From the NCBI GenBank assembly GCA_963652365.1, contig CAVJTH010000002.1, forward strand, positions 105,303 through 169,302: a DNA stretch of 64,000 bases, given 5' to 3'. This DNA comes from Hallerella sp963652365. Lineage in GTDB: Bacteria > Fibrobacterota > Fibrobacteria > Fibrobacterales > Fibrobacteraceae. Numbering within the stretch: the first letter of the stretch is position 1; each line of letters opens with the position of its first letter. The notes beneath the pieces are model-generated. The model made no database searches. It was not told the DNA's origin and saw only the letters and a program-made list of their open reading frames with translations. Below are positions 7,920 through 16,700 of the stretch, in pieces. The translations under genes were made by a program, and so were the position numbers.

Positions 7920-8903
7920 ATGAAAATGTTCAAGTTGATGACTATCGGTGCCTTGGCTGTCGCCGCTTCCCTCTATGCGGAAAAGCCGGTTCTGAAAATT
8001 GCCTATAGCGATTGGCCCGGTTGGACTGCCTGGGAAATCGCGGACAAAAAGGGCTTTTTTAAAAAGCACGACGTGAATGTCAAGCTGGAATGGTTTGACT
8101 ATGGTCCATCGATGGATGCGTTTGCCGCCAAGAAGGTCGATGCGGTCGGCGTCGCGAACGGAGACGCAATGGTTCTCAATGCGACCGGCGCGAAAAACGT
8201 GACAATCCTTATCAACGATTACAGCAACGGAAACGACAAGATCGTGGGCGCTCCGGGAATTTCCGGCATCAAGGATCTAAAGGGGAAAAAGGTCGGCGTG
8301 GAAATCGGCTGCCTTTCCCATGCGCTCCTGATCAATGCGCTTCTGAAAAACGGGCTGAAGGAATCCGACGTGACGCTGGTGAACATGCCGACGCATCAAG
8401 CGGTGCAAACCTTGGAAAGCGGGGAAGTTTCCGCGGTTGTCGCCTGGGTTCCCCATTCCGTGAACGCCTTGGAAAAAGTGACAGGCTCCAAGGAACTGTA
8501 TAGCAGCGCGAACGAACCGGGAATTATCTACGACGTTCTCGCCGTTTCGCAAGAATCCCTGATGAAGAACAAGGAGGAATGGATGAAAGTCGTCGCCGCA
8601 TGGGACGATGTCGTGGCCTACATCAACGATCCGAAGAACAAGGCGGAAATGGTCAAGATCCTGGCGGCGCGCGTGGGCGTTCCCGAATCCCAATATGCGA
8701 AATTTATCGGGGGCACGCATTTCTTGCGGCTGAGCGAATCGGCAAAATACTTCAAGAAAGATGACGGAAGCTACGGGTCGATTTACGGTTCCAGCAAGCG
8801 GGTCGATGACTTTTTCGTGAGAAACAAGGTCTATGACAGGCATGTCGATGTGAACCGCTACATCAACGCGACGTTTACGGAAAGCTTCTTGAACGCGAAA
8901 TAG
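7920..8903 (+). CDS. ABC transporter periplasmic substrate-binding protein (NMT1/TauA/SsuA type), probable guanidine importer
   Basis: 327 aa. The start at 7920 follows GCGAGG and gives a signal peptide of about 20 residues (MKMFKLMTIGALAVAASLYA, cleavage before EKP). A longer frame from 7866 lacks a sensible leader. The mature protein begins KIAYSDWPGWTAWEIADKKGFF, typical of the nitrate/sulfonate/taurine-type binding proteins; GGTHFLRLSES lies near the C-terminus. There is no lipobox, so it is free in the periplasm. It opens an operon with a permease, an ATPase and the DUF1989/carboxylase genes. This transporter type is commonly linked to carboxyguanidine pathways, so guanidine is the likely ligand, but that rests on context. 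Confidence 0.85.
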   Translation: MKMFKLMTIGALAVAASLYAEKPVLKIAYSDWPGWTAWEIADKKGFFKKHDVNVKLEWFDYGPSMDAFAAKKVDAVGVANGDAMVLNATGAKNVTILINDYSNGNDKIVGAPGISGIKDLKGKKVGVEIGCLSHALLINALLKNGLKESDVTLVNMPTHQAVQTLESGEVSAVVAWVPHSVNALEKVTGSKELYSSANEPGIIYDVLAVSQESLMKNKEEWMKVVAAWDDVVAYINDPKNKAEMVKILAARVGVPESQYAKFIGGTHFLRLSESAKYFKKDDGSYGSIYGSSKRVDDFFVRNKVYDRHVDVNRYINATFTESFLNAK

Positions 8904-8949
8904 TCGATACGGAAAATACGGATAAAGTTGTTCAACCCGGAATCAAGAC

Positions 8950-10014
8950 ATGAAATCTCCCATAGGAATTCGAAAGGAAATAGGAAAGAAAGGAACGATG
9001 ATCCTTGCCGTTCTTTCCTTTTTGCTGCCACTTGCGGTTTGGTGTACAGTGAGCTATGTCCCGTTTGTTTACCATCCGCTGGTGCATATCACGGATGCGG
9101 GAGGAAGCATGTTCTGCGAACCGGGCGATGAAATCGAGCGGGAAAACTTTGCCGAGGAAAACGAAAACCTTCGTTCTGCCGGAGAAAGGGAAATGAAAGG
9201 GTTCCGGGTGAATCCCGCCTATCTTCCCGCTCCGCATCAGGTGGCGAAGGCTCTGGTGACGGCGTTCCGGACACCTCCCAAGCGTGACGGGGACGTCTGG
9301 TTCTACGAGAGCATCCTGCATTCGGTGCGCATCGTGTTCCTTGCGTTTTTCCTGTCGAGCCTGGTGGGGCTGCCGCTTGGAATCTTGAGCGGGTCGATCC
9401 CCTTTGTCGAAAAGCTGACCGCTCCGTTCGTGGAATTCTTTCGCTATTTCCCGGCGCCTGTCTTCGGGGCTCTTGCCGTTGCGGTGCTGGGAATTAACGA
9501 CGCTCCGAAAATCGCAATCATCATCATCGGGACTTTCTTCCAGCAGGTTCCCATGATCGGGGCGACGACTCGGCGTGCGGATCCCGCCCTGACGGAAGCG
9601 GCACGGACGCTCGGAGCTTCTCCGATGCGGGTGCTCTTGAAAGTCATCATTCCGGAAATCGCTCCAAAGCTTTACAAGGACATGCGGATTCTTTTAGGCT
9701 GGGCGTGGACCTACCTGATCGTTGCGGAAGTCGTGGGAACCAGTTCCGGAATCACGTGGTTTATCAACCAGCAGGCGAAGTATCGGAACTTTGACAATGT
9801 CTATGCCGCCATCATGATTCTAGGAATCATCGGTCTTGGCTGTGACATGATTCTTGCGAGGATCGGGAAGGACCTGTTCGCCTGGGAAGATGGTCGCGTC
9901 GCGCTTCTTGGACGCGTTCGCCGGGAACTGATGGGCCCGAAAAACTACGTATTCGCGTTTCGTCTGACCGCAGAAGAAAAAGCCTTGAAGGAAAAGAACA
10001 ATGGAAAGCTCTGA
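8950..10014 (+). CDS. ABC transporter permease (SsuC/TauC type)
   Basis: 354 aa inner-membrane permease of the BPD_transp_1 family. An N-terminal membrane helix (about 18-40) is followed by a ~60-residue periplasmic-looking insertion, then five helices from about residue 118. The EAA loop that contacts the ATPase is the segment around EAARTLGASPMRVLLKVIIPEIAPKL. It lies 46 bases after the binding protein and overlaps the ATPase gene by 14 bases. A charged extension (RVRRELMGPKNYVF onward) forms the C-terminus. Confidence 0.88.
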   Translation: MKSPIGIRKEIGKKGTMILAVLSFLLPLAVWCTVSYVPFVYHPLVHITDAGGSMFCEPGDEIERENFAEENENLRSAGEREMKGFRVNPAYLPAPHQVAKALVTAFRTPPKRDGDVWFYESILHSVRIVFLAFFLSSLVGLPLGILSGSIPFVEKLTAPFVEFFRYFPAPVFGALAVAVLGINDAPKIAIIIIGTFFQQVPMIGATTRRADPALTEAARTLGASPMRVLLKVIIPEIAPKLYKDMRILLGWAWTYLIVAEVVGTSSGITWFINQQAKYRNFDNVYAAIMILGIIGLGCDMILARIGKDLFAWEDGRVALLGRVRRELMGPKNYVFAFRLTAEEKALKEKNNGKL

Positions 10015-10852
10015 AATGATTCTTGAAGCGAAGGATATCGTCAAGGAATTTCGCGAAAGCGACGGCAGCGTTCGCCGTGTCCTGGACGGGATTTCCTTTG
10101 GCGTGAGACGGCGCGAGTTCCTTTCGATCATCGGGCCTTCGGGGTGTGGAAAATCGACATTGATCCGCATCGCCGCAGGGCTTGAAAATGCGACCTCCGG
10201 AGAGTTCTTTCTCGATGGGAAAAAGGTCATCGGAACCAGCGCGGAGCGCGGAATGGTGTTTCAGAAGTACACGTTGTTCCCATGGCTCTCGGTAAGGCAA
10301 AATGTCCGGTTTGGACTGGAAGCTTCCGGCTATGGAAACGACGAGGCGGATGCCACCGCTTTGCAATGGTTGCAGATTGTGGGGCTTGAAAAATACGCGA
10401 ACTACTATCCCAGGCAGCTTTCCGGCGGGATGCAGCAGCGCGTGGCGATTGCGCGTGCGCTCGCTCCCCAGCCGCGCGTTCTCCTGATGGATGAACCGTT
10501 TGGCGCGCTCGATGCGCAGACCCGTTCCCAGATGCAAAGGTATCTGCTGGAAGTCTGGAAAAACATCGACATCACGATTCTCTTCGTGACGCACGACTTG
10601 GATGAAGCCGTGTTCCTTTCGGACAGAATCTTGACGCTCCAGGCGAATCCGGGAAAGGTCCGGGAACTCGTAACGGTCGATGTTCCGCGGCCTCGGACAG
10701 AAGAGAGCCTGTTCCTTCCGGAATTCATCTCCTTGCGAAAGCATGTCGAGGCGATGATTCATCCGGCTTCGGAAGGCAAGGCGCCGATCGAAACTTTCAA
10801 CATCGTAAATATGGTCGGCAAGAAATCGCCGACCGAAAACAGACAGAGGTAA
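10001..10852 (+). CDS. ABC transporter ATP-binding protein (SsuB/TauB type)
   Basis: 283 aa. All ATPase motifs are intact: Walker A GPSGCGKS (45-52), Q-loop Gln88, signature LSGGMQQR (140-147), Walker B VLLMDE (160-165) and H-loop His198. It powers import through the permease encoded just upstream, which it overlaps by 14 bases. The C-terminal ~60 residues after the core belong to the family's variable tail. It is followed after five bases by the first DUF1989 gene, which ties import to catabolism. Confidence 0.9.
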   Translation: MESSEMILEAKDIVKEFRESDGSVRRVLDGISFGVRRREFLSIIGPSGCGKSTLIRIAAGLENATSGEFFLDGKKVIGTSAERGMVFQKYTLFPWLSVRQNVRFGLEASGYGNDEADATALQWLQIVGLEKYANYYPRQLSGGMQQRVAIARALAPQPRVLLMDEPFGALDAQTRSQMQRYLLEVWKNIDITILFVTHDLDEAVFLSDRILTLQANPGKVRELVTVDVPRPRTEESLFLPEFISLRKHVEAMIHPASEGKAPIETFNIVNMVGKKSPTENRQR

Positions 10853-10857
10853 ATCCT

Positions 10858-11574
10858 ATGGAAAATGAAAATGTGCTGAGCTCCAAAGTCATCGCGGGTG
10901 GCTGGAATTATTCGCGTATCGTAAAGAGAGGCCAGAAAATTCGCCTGACGGATTTGGAAGGCGGCGCGAACGCTTCGCTTCTGTGCTACAACGCGAAGAA
11001 CTTTACGGAACGCTTTAACCTGGGCGATACGCTCAAGATCCAGCATATATGCCGGATTGCGGAAAACTGCTGTCTTTATGGCGATATGGGACGGATTCTC
11101 CTGAGCGTCGTGAAGGATACGGTCGGATGGCACGATCCGCTCTGCGGCTGCACGCATGCGAATCTCGTCAAGGAACGCTTTGGCGCTCACGATTACCAGC
11201 ATTTCCGCAATGACTTTTACCGCAACGGGTACGATTCCCTCCTGGTGGAAATCGGGAAGTATGGCATGACAAAGCGCGATTTCACGGAACTCGTCAACTT
11301 TTTCTCGAAGGTCGTTGTCACGTCGGATGGCAAGATGACCTTTGTGGAAAACAATTCGAAGGCGGGTGACTTCGTGGAACTCCGCGCCGAAATGGATACG
11401 CTTGTCGTCATCGATACGGGAATGCATCCGCTGAATCCTTCGAAGGAATACCTGAGAAAACCGGTGAAAGTGGAACTGCTTCCGTGCGCAATTTCGACAG
11501 CGGACGATCCATGCTTTACGTGGTGCCCGGAAAATGCCCGCGGATTTGCCAACACGCTTGACTACAATCTTTAA
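10858..11574 (+). CDS. cgdB: DUF1989 protein, urea carboxylase-associated protein 2 type (carboxyguanidine deiminase subunit B)
   Basis: 238 aa. This family, long annotated as urea carboxylase-associated, is now known to include carboxyguanidine deiminase, a two-subunit enzyme that turns carboxyguanidine into allophanate and ammonia. The features are the N-terminal GWNYSRIVKRGQKIRLTDLEG segment, the Cys/His cluster WHDPLCGCTHANL that could bind metal, and the C-terminal AEMDTLVVIDTGMHPLNP. It lacks the DTCGxHDTLGS motif of the A subunits that follow, which makes it the B type. It is separated from the ATPase by five bases and from the next gene by 13. Confidence 0.82.
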   Translation: MENENVLSSKVIAGGWNYSRIVKRGQKIRLTDLEGGANASLLCYNAKNFTERFNLGDTLKIQHICRIAENCCLYGDMGRILLSVVKDTVGWHDPLCGCTHANLVKERFGAHDYQHFRNDFYRNGYDSLLVEIGKYGMTKRDFTELVNFFSKVVVTSDGKMTFVENNSKAGDFVELRAEMDTLVVIDTGMHPLNPSKEYLRKPVKVELLPCAISTADDPCFTWCPENARGFANTLDYNL

Positions 11575-11587
11575 TCGGAGGCTCGCT

Positions 11588-12229
11588 ATGTACACAAGGT
11601 ATCTGGAAAGTTCGCTAAAGGAAGAAGACGCGGTCTATGCGGAAGATATCCCTGCCGGAGAAGGCTGGCTGCATCTGATTAAAAAGGGTCAGACGTTCCG
11701 AATCCTGGATTTGGAAGGAAACCAGGCCGTCGATACGCTGTTTATCGGCGCGAAGGATCCTTCGGAGCGCTATAGCGTCCAGCAGACCGTGCAACGCCAG
11801 GGAAACTGTCTTGTCGGTGTCGGGACAAGGCTCTATTCGAACGATGACAATCCGATGCTCACCGTTGTCGCGGATACGTGCGGCGATCACGACACGCTCG
11901 GAAGCGCCTGTTCCTGCGAGAGCAACACGTGCCGCTATTCGCTCGACAAGCGCTATATGCACGCCTGCCGGGAATCGTTCCTGAAGGTGTTGCTTGCCAT
12001 GCCGAACCTGGACAAGCGCGACCAGGTGAACAACTTGAACTTTTTCATGTATGTCCCGTTTGACGAAAAGGGAAACCTGAATTTCGCCGATGGCATTTCA
12101 AGTCCGGGAAAGTATGTGGAAATGAAGGCGGAAATGGACGTATATGCGGTCGTGAGCAATTGCCCGCAGCTGAACAATCCGTGCAATGCCTACAATCCCA
12201 CGCCGGTTCGGATGCTTGTCTGGGATTAA
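11588..12229 (+). CDS. cgdA: DUF1989 protein, urea carboxylase-associated protein 1 type (carboxyguanidine deiminase subunit A), copy 1
   Basis: 213 aa from ATG 11588, chosen because CGGAGG stands 7 bases upstream. The upstream frame to 11534 overlaps the previous gene. It carries LTVVADTCGDHDTLGSACS, with Cys and His residues likely to ligate a metal, and ends in the family pattern NCPQLNNPCNAYNPTPVRM. With the B subunit it should form the carboxyguanidine deiminase. An extra Cys-rich patch (ACSCESNTC) distinguishes it from the next gene, a tandem paralogue. Confidence 0.82.
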   Translation: MYTRYLESSLKEEDAVYAEDIPAGEGWLHLIKKGQTFRILDLEGNQAVDTLFIGAKDPSERYSVQQTVQRQGNCLVGVGTRLYSNDDNPMLTVVADTCGDHDTLGSACSCESNTCRYSLDKRYMHACRESFLKVLLAMPNLDKRDQVNNLNFFMYVPFDEKGNLNFADGISSPGKYVEMKAEMDVYAVVSNCPQLNNPCNAYNPTPVRMLVWD

Positions 12230-12241
12230 AGCGAGGGAACG

Positions 12242-12883
12242 ATGAATACGAAACTGCTGGAAAGTTCCAGGAACCCGAAAGACGCCGTTCTTGACGTAAC
12301 CGTTTATGCGGGCGAAGGAAAGATGCTTCCCTTGAAGAAAGGGCAGGTGCTGCGCCTCGTCGATGTCGAAGGGAACCAGTCCGGAGACGTGCAGATATAC
12401 AATGCGAACGATACTGCGGAACGTTACAGTGCGCAGAATACGATTACGGCCCAGGCGAATACGATGATCGAGCTTGGAACGGTCATTCTGTCGAACGACG
12501 GCAATCCGATGCTCACCGTTGTCGCGGATACGTGCGGAGAACACGATACGCTCGGAAGCGGCTGCTCGGCGGAAGGAAACGTCGTTCGCTACACGGACAG
12601 GACGCGCTACATGCACAGCTGCCGGGATACGTTCGTGCGGACGCTCCAGGATTTCGACATGGGAAAGCACGACCAGGTCTGCAACCTGAATTTTTTCACC
12701 AAGGTGATTCTCGACGACAAGGGTCGCCTGGAATTTGCGGATGGAATTTCCGGTCCGGGAAAGTATATCGAGCTGCGTGCCGAAATGGACGTGCTGTTCT
12801 TGCTTTCGGACTGTGCGCAGCTGAACAACCCGTGCAACGACTATAATCCCACTCCGATTCGAATGGTCGTTTTCGATGATTGA
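12242..12883 (+). CDS. DUF1989 protein, urea carboxylase-associated protein 1 type, copy 2
   Basis: 213 aa, the same length as copy 1 and clearly a tandem duplicate. Both have NPMLTVVADTCG, HDTLGS, RYMH and the C-terminal AQLNNPCN.YNPTP pattern. Copy 2 has GCSAEGNVV where copy 1 has the Cys-rich ACSCESNTC, so putative extra metal ligands are missing. Usually one A and one B subunit are encoded; a third DUF1989 gene is unusual. It overlaps the next gene by 8 bases. Confidence 0.8.
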   Translation: MNTKLLESSRNPKDAVLDVTVYAGEGKMLPLKKGQVLRLVDVEGNQSGDVQIYNANDTAERYSAQNTITAQANTMIELGTVILSNDGNPMLTVVADTCGEHDTLGSGCSAEGNVVRYTDRTRYMHSCRDTFVRTLQDFDMGKHDQVCNLNFFTKVILDDKGRLEFADGISGPGKYIELRAEMDVLFLLSDCAQLNNPCNDYNPTPIRMVVFDD

Positions 12884-13700
12884 TTCTATCTACAGATGCT
12901 ACACGCGAAAGGCTCTGGATGCCGCTTACGACAATACGCATGCGGTAAGGAACAGCGCGGAAATCCTCGAAGGCTTTGAAGTTCGCAGTCACAAGATGGC
13001 GCGCGAGTTTTCGAAGACGATGGACATTCCCTATGGAGTAAGAGCGCGCGAAAAGTTCGATTACTTTCCGGGAAATCCGGGCGAGGGAATATTCGTGTTC
13101 ATTCATGGCGGCTATTGGCAGATGCGTCACAAGAATACGTTTCGCTTTTTGGCCAGAGGCCCGCTTTCCCTGGGCTTTCACGTCGCGTCTGTAGGCTATA
13201 CGCTCGCTCCCGAAGCGAGCCTCTATGAAATCGTGGAAGAGATTCGGATGGCTTTAAGGAGCATCTGTGCCTATTCCGAAAAGTTTCAGGCGGATTCGCG
13301 CAAGGTGGTTGTTTCCGGATGGTCTGCCGGAGGACATCTGTGCGCGATGGCGCTTGCGGAACCCTGTGTCGTGGGAGCTCTCGCGATTAGCGGAATCTAC
13401 GATCTGGAACCGATTTCCAGGTGCTTTCTGAATCAGGCGCTGATGCTTTCCGAAGAAGATGTCTTGCGCCTGAGTCCGCTGCGGATTCCGTGCGTTCGAA
13501 AACCGATGGCAATCGTGTGCGGCGAAGAGGAACTTCCCGAACTTCAGCGTCAAAGTCTTTCGTTTGCCATGCTTCGCGCCGAGGAAAAGATTCCAGGTTC
13601 TTTCGGTCTTCTCGAAAGCAGGAATCACTTTACGATTCTTCACGAACTCGAAAACGAAAATGGAACCTTAACACATATTCTTGAAAACTGGAGAAAGTAA
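12876..13700 (+). CDS. Alpha/beta hydrolase, arylformamidase (kynurenine formamidase)-like
   Basis: 274 aa, cytoplasmic. An oxyanion-type HGGYW motif (about residues 76-80) and a nucleophile elbow GWSAGG (Ser about 150) place it with the kynurenine formamidase/HSL-like esterases. A late His in ESRNHFTILHEL fits the catalytic triad. It starts 8 bases inside the preceding DUF1989 gene and ends two bases before the carboxylase, so it belongs to the operon. No kynurenine-pathway gene is nearby, so its substrate is more likely an amide or carbamoyl/formyl compound of the guanidine route. That is inference. Confidence 0.78.
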   Translation: MIDSIYRCYTRKALDAAYDNTHAVRNSAEILEGFEVRSHKMAREFSKTMDIPYGVRAREKFDYFPGNPGEGIFVFIHGGYWQMRHKNTFRFLARGPLSLGFHVASVGYTLAPEASLYEIVEEIRMALRSICAYSEKFQADSRKVVVSGWSAGGHLCAMALAEPCVVGALAISGIYDLEPISRCFLNQALMLSEEDVLRLSPLRIPCVRKPMAIVCGEEELPELQRQSLSFAMLRAEEKIPGSFGLLESRNHFTILHELENENGTLTHILENWRK

Positions 13701-13701
13701 T

Positions 13702-16700
13702 ATGTTTCAAAAAGTACTGGTCGCCAATCGCGGAGAAATCGCTTGTCGAATCATTCGTTCGCTCAGGGAAATGGGCGTCAAGTCGGTTGCCGTCTATTCG
13801 GATCCGGATGAAAGCGCAGCACATGTCCTGATGGCTGACGAAGCGGTTCGGATTGGTCCTGCCGCCGCGAAGGAAAGCTATCTCGACGTGAATGCGATCT
13901 TGGCCGCCATCAAGAAAACCGGTGCGGAAGCGGTTCACCCGGGATATGGCTTTTTGAGCGAAAACGCGGAGTTCGCGAAAGTCCTGGAGCAGAACGGAAT
14001 CGCCTTTATCGGTCCAACGCCTAGCCAGCTGACGGAATTCGGATTGAAGCATCGAAGCAAGGAACTTGCCCGGGAATTTGGCGTCCCGCTTGTTCCGGGA
14101 ACGGGCCTCTTGCAGAATATCGAGGATGCGGTAACGGCTGCGGAAAAAATCGGCTATCCGATTATGCTGAAGAGCACGGCGGGCGGTGGCGGAATCGGCA
14201 TGACAGTCTGTCGCTCCGAAAGGGAGCTTCGCGAAAGCTACGATCGGATCAAGCGGCTCAGCGAGAACAACTTCAAGAATGCGGGACTCTTTGTCGAAAA
14301 GTATGTGGAACGCGGTCGCCATGTCGAAGTGCAAGTATTTGGCGATGGCGAAGGGAATGCGGTCGTACTCGGAGAACGCGACTGTTCGGTGCAACGTCGC
14401 AACCAGAAGGTCGTCGAGGAGACGCCCGCTCCGAAGCTCCCCGAAAGAACGCGTCGGGATCTGCATGAAGCGGCTTTGCGCCTTGTGCAGGGCGTCAAGT
14501 ATCGCTCGGCGGGAACGGTGGAATTCATCTATGATGCCAAGGAAGACAGGTTTTACTTTCTGGAAGTGAATACGCGCCTGCAAGTGGAACACGGCGTGAC
14601 GGAAACCGTCTTTGGCGTGGATCTTGTCCGCTGGATGGTTGAGCTTGCCGCGGGAATTCGCCCGTTTAAAATCGGCGCGGAGTTTTCGCCCAGTGGCCAT
14701 GCGATCGAGTTTCGCGTCTATGCGGAAGATCCGGGAAAGAACTATCGCCCGTCGAGCGGGCTTTTGACGGAAGTCGAGTTTCCGAAGGATGTTCGGGTCG
14801 ATACCTGGATTTCGCGCGGAACGGAAGTCAGCGCCTTTTACGATCCGCTCCTTGCGAAAGTCATTGTCGCGGGAAAGGATCGGGAAGAAACGATCGAAAA
14901 GGCGAAAGTCGCCCTGTCGAAAGTTCGAATCTGCGGATTCGAAACGAACATCAAGCTCTTGCAGGATGTTCTCGAAATGGACGCCTTCGTATCGGGGAAC
15001 GTTTCGACCTGGATCTTGAACGATTACCGTTACGAAAACCGGACATTCGAAATTCTCGCTCCCGGCTTGCAGACGACAGTCCAGGACTATCCGGGTCGCT
15101 TGAATCTCTGGGATGTCGGCATTCCGCCTTCCGGCCCGATGGATAATTACAGCTTCCGCCTGGCGAACAAGATTGTCGGGAATGCGGACGATGCGGCGGG
15201 TATCGAGATGACGCTTTCCGGCTGTTCGCTCTGCTTTCATGCGGATGCCGTTATCGCGTGGACAGGCGGGGATTTTCCGGCAAAGCTGAACGGGGAACCT
15301 TGTCCGAAGAACGCTCCGGTTTCCGTCAAGGACGGCGATGTTCTCAAGTTCGGACTTACGAAGCTCGGACAGCGCGCCTATCTTGCCGTTCGCGGTGGAA
15401 TCGACGTCCCGGATTATCTGGGGAGCAAATCGACTTTTACGCTTGGCGGCTTTGGCGGCCACGGCGGGCGCGCGCTTTCGGCGGGCGACATTCTGCATAT
15501 CGGAAACGACGTTTCTTTCGAACCGATTGTTCCGTCCGCAAAGGCTCTCCCGCGGATTTCTTCCGAGTGGAAGATCGGGGTGATGTACGGGCCGCATGGC
15601 GCACCGGATTACCTGACAGAAAATGACATCAAAGAATTCTTTGCGGCGACCTGGGAAGTCCACTACAATTCTTCGCGGACGGGAATCCGCCTGATTGGAC
15701 CTCAGCCGAAGTGGGCGCGTCCCGATGGCGGCGAAGCGGGACTGCATCCTTCGAATCTTCACGATAACGCTTATGCGGTCGGAACAATCGACTTTACGGG
15801 TGACATGCCGATTATCTTGGGAGTCGATGGTCCGAGCCTTGGCGGTTTTGCCTGCCCGGTGACAATCGTTTCCGCGGAGCTGTGGAAAATGGGCGAACTT
15901 CGCAGCGGCGACAAGGTCCAGTTCGTTCCGATTTCTGCGCAAAGGGCGGAAGAAATTCGCCTGGCGCGCGAAGCGAACCTGCAAGATCCGGTCGGGGCTT
16001 CCGCTGAAATTCCGGAACTTGAAGCTTCTCCCGTGACGACACCTATTGTCGCGGAGTTCCATGCGGAAAGCGAAATGGAGCATATCGTAGTCCGCGCAGA
16101 CGGCGATGACTACGTGCTTCTGGAATTCGGCCCGAACCGAATCGATTTGCGGCTCCGCTTTACGGCGCACGCCTGGATGCTCGCGGTGAAGGAACGGCTG
16201 AAAGAATTTGTCATCGACGTGACGCCCGGCATCCGTTCCATACAGATTCACTACGATATCCGAAAAATTCGGCAATGGGAAATGTTGCCAAGGCTTGCCG
16301 AACTTTCGGAACATCTGAAGAAGAACAAGATGACGAAGGTCGCCACCCGGACGGTCTATCTGCCGCTTTCGTGGGACGATCCGCAGACGCGCATCGCGAT
16401 CCAGAAGTACGTGACGACGGTTCGACCCGGCGCTCCGTGGTGCACGCCGAACAATATCGAATTCATCCGCCGCGTAAACGGCTTGGATTCCGTGGAAGAT
16501 GTCAAGAGGATTGTCTTTGACGCGGACTATCTCGTGATGGGACTGGGCGACGTCTATCTGGGCGCTCCCGTGGCGACGCCTCTTGACCCCAGGCATCGCC
16601 TGGTGACGACAAAGTACAACCCGGCGAGAACGTGGACTCCCGAAAATGCGGTGGGGATCGGCGGAGCCTATATGTGCGTCTATGGCATGGAAGGTCCTGG

